Positions 6,201 through 6,454 of a stretch of 6,454 nucleotides of DNA are shown here, in pieces. Under the pieces are notes generated by a model, which saw only the letters and a program-made list of their open reading frames with translations, did not search any database and had not been told where the DNA came from. Position 1 is the first letter of the stretch. Each line of letters opens with the position of its first letter. The position numbers were made by a program, and so were the translations under genes. Origin of the DNA: Deltaproteobacteria bacterium (GTDB taxonomy: Bacteria > Desulfobacterota > GWC2-55-46 > DRQE01); assembly GCA_011371515.1 (NCBI GenBank), contig DRQE01000076.1:1-6454 (forward strand). Reading direction: 5' to 3'.

Positions 6201-6454
6201 AGGAAAGAACCATCGGTGAAGGGGAAGAGGTCTCCATACTCTGTATAATCACCGCCAGAAGAGAGGTTACCACACGAAAGGGCTCGAAGATGGCCTTCCT
6301 CACCGTGGAAGACCTGAAGGGTAGCCTTGAGGTGATAGTCTTCAGTGAACTATACTCTAAGATTATTGATACAATAGGCGAGGATACACCCCTTGTTATT
6401 ACAGGCAAGGTCGAGCGAGATAGAGAGAAAGAAGAAGTGGTAAAACTCATAGCC
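3263..6454 (+). CDS. dnaE: DNA polymerase III alpha subunit DnaE, 3'-truncated by window end
   Basis: The catalytic subunit of the replicative polymerase, with 1,064 codons visible and no stop; the family is about 1,150 aa, so roughly the last 80-100 residues are missing. The N-terminal PHP domain (1 to about 215) opens with FVHLHVHTQYSLLDGA and retains all nine expected metal ligands: H10, H12, D19, H44, E69, H91, C141, D209, H211. The C-family polymerase core has GPGRGSAAGS (365 on), catalytic D409 and D411 in PDIDIDF, D561 in KFDFLG, and FNKSHS (753-758). A helix-hairpin-helix region follows (about 827-885), then a beta-clamp binding motif QNSLF (915-919) and an OB-fold from about 987. The start is constrained by in-frame TAA at 3248-3250 and by the usual DnaE N-terminus. 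No Shine-Dalgarno is visible. No intein or frameshift was seen. It is functionally unrelated to the iron genes. Confidence 0.96.
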   Translation, partial: MKHARFVHLHVHTQYSLLDGAIRLQSLVEQAAAFRMPAVAVTDHGNIFGAIEFYEKASAGGVKPIIGCEMYVAPRDRRDKTHSPGEDIAYHLILLAKNIQGYRNLCKLLTKAYLEGFYYKPRVDKELLRAHSEGLIALSACLQGEIPRLVLSGRFNDALRVAEEYREIFPDRRFFLELQDNGIAEQKKVNQALVEIARATGIPLVATNDCHYLTREDSRVHDILLCIQTGKTINSPQRMRFETDQFYLKSPEEMIELFRDVPEAIENTVEIAERCNLELELNRTHLPDFPLPEGETVETLLERKAAEGLEKRLKRMGKEGEEKKWVYYERLKKELDVIKKTGFSGYFLIVSDFIEEAKRQGIPVGPGRGSAAGSLVAYALGITNLDPIRYNLLFERFLNPERISLPDIDIDFCFEGRDDIIRYVTEKYGKDNVTQIITFGQMKARAVIRDVGRALDMSYQEVDKIAKLIPPRLNITIKEALKEEPRLKELSEKDQRVAELINIAMALEGLPRHASTHAAGVVISQKPLVEYLPLYKGQKENIVTTQFQMKDIEKIGLVKFDFLGVKTLTVIDRAVKEVERNKGKKLDIDNIPLDDEKTYRLLSAANTNGIFQLESSGIKELLKKLKPEKFEDLIATVALYRPGPLQSGMVDEFIKRKHGKEPVRYELPQLEDILKTTYGVMVYQEQVMEIAKVLAGFTPGEADVLRKAMGKKVPEVMLEQRERFLKGCKEKGIPMDKAEKIFDLMAKFAGYGFNKSHSAAYALIAYQTAYLKAHYPAEFMSALLSANMGDTDKIVKYIADCREMGIQVLPPDINHSSMDFTVSGDTIRFGLQAVKNVGASAIEEILRARGEGGHFTSLEDFLERVDSRRVNRKVTESLIKCGAFDFTGKNRGVLMAELVLLSETLSRRQEAELLQNSLFDGMTQPVARRVVVDEAECSWDRHTILANEKEALGFYITHHPLEDLTEEMALYSTDTTETLKERTIGEGEEVSILCIITARREVTTRKGSKMAFLTVEDLKGSLEVIVFSELYSKIIDTIGEDTPLVITGKVERDREKEEVVKLIA

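Noticed and set aside
1..6454. tRNA, rRNA, CRISPR, insertion sequence, toxin-antitoxin or prophage features
   Set aside because: Coding density is near complete, gaps are 128, 16 and 55 bp, and no regular repeats, terminal inverted repeats or RNA signatures were found.

Overview
The window (6,454 bp) carries four genes, all on the + strand and tightly packed: a Fur-family metalloregulator (1-435), the ferrous-iron transporter FeoB (564-2534), a DtxR-type metalloregulator fused to a FeoA domain (2551-3207), and the start of dnaE, the alpha subunit of DNA polymerase III (3263 to the window end, truncated). The dnaE frame stays open to the last base, so its stop lies beyond the window. Gene content is bacterial. 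Codon use is marked by ATA for isoleucine (all 11 Ile codons of fur) and frequent AGG/AGA for arginine, a pattern common in thermophilic or deep-branching anaerobes. The protein styles (Fur with KGLKSTKQR and CGLAIERQFGDGQTRYE; FeoB with FLRRDYGAAG; the DtxR-FeoA fusion) remind me of Nitrospirota or Desulfobacterota-like lineages. That placement is a low-confidence inference.

Layout. The fur gene fills 1-435. The 128-bp gap 436-563 holds a perfect 19-bp interrupted palindrome (496-514; weak terminator or operator) and, directly against feoB, a good sigma70-like promoter (TTGTCA, 17 bp, TATCAT) overlapped by a Fur-box-like palindrome (542-556). The predicted transcription start falls on the feoB ATG, and an in-frame stop at 558-560 rules out an earlier start, so feoB may be transcribed as a leaderless mRNA. 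The dtxR-feoA gene follows feoB by 16 bp and has its own Shine-Dalgarno, so the two probably form an operon. A 55-bp gap leads to dnaE, which has no visible Shine-Dalgarno.

How the genes work together (inference from known families). Fur would sense cytoplasmic Fe(II) and block the feoB promoter. FeoB would import Fe(II). The third protein combines a DtxR-type DNA-binding and metal-sensing module with the FeoA SH3-like domain that normally partners FeoB. There is no free-standing feoA in the window, so this fusion may serve both as FeoA partner and as metal-responsive regulator. dnaE is a replication gene and an unrelated neighbour.

Nothing here is clearly an undescribed system. The points most worth a second look are the regulator-FeoA fusion next to FeoB, its mixed metal ligands and cysteine cluster, and the promoter/Fur-box/start-codon superposition at feoB.
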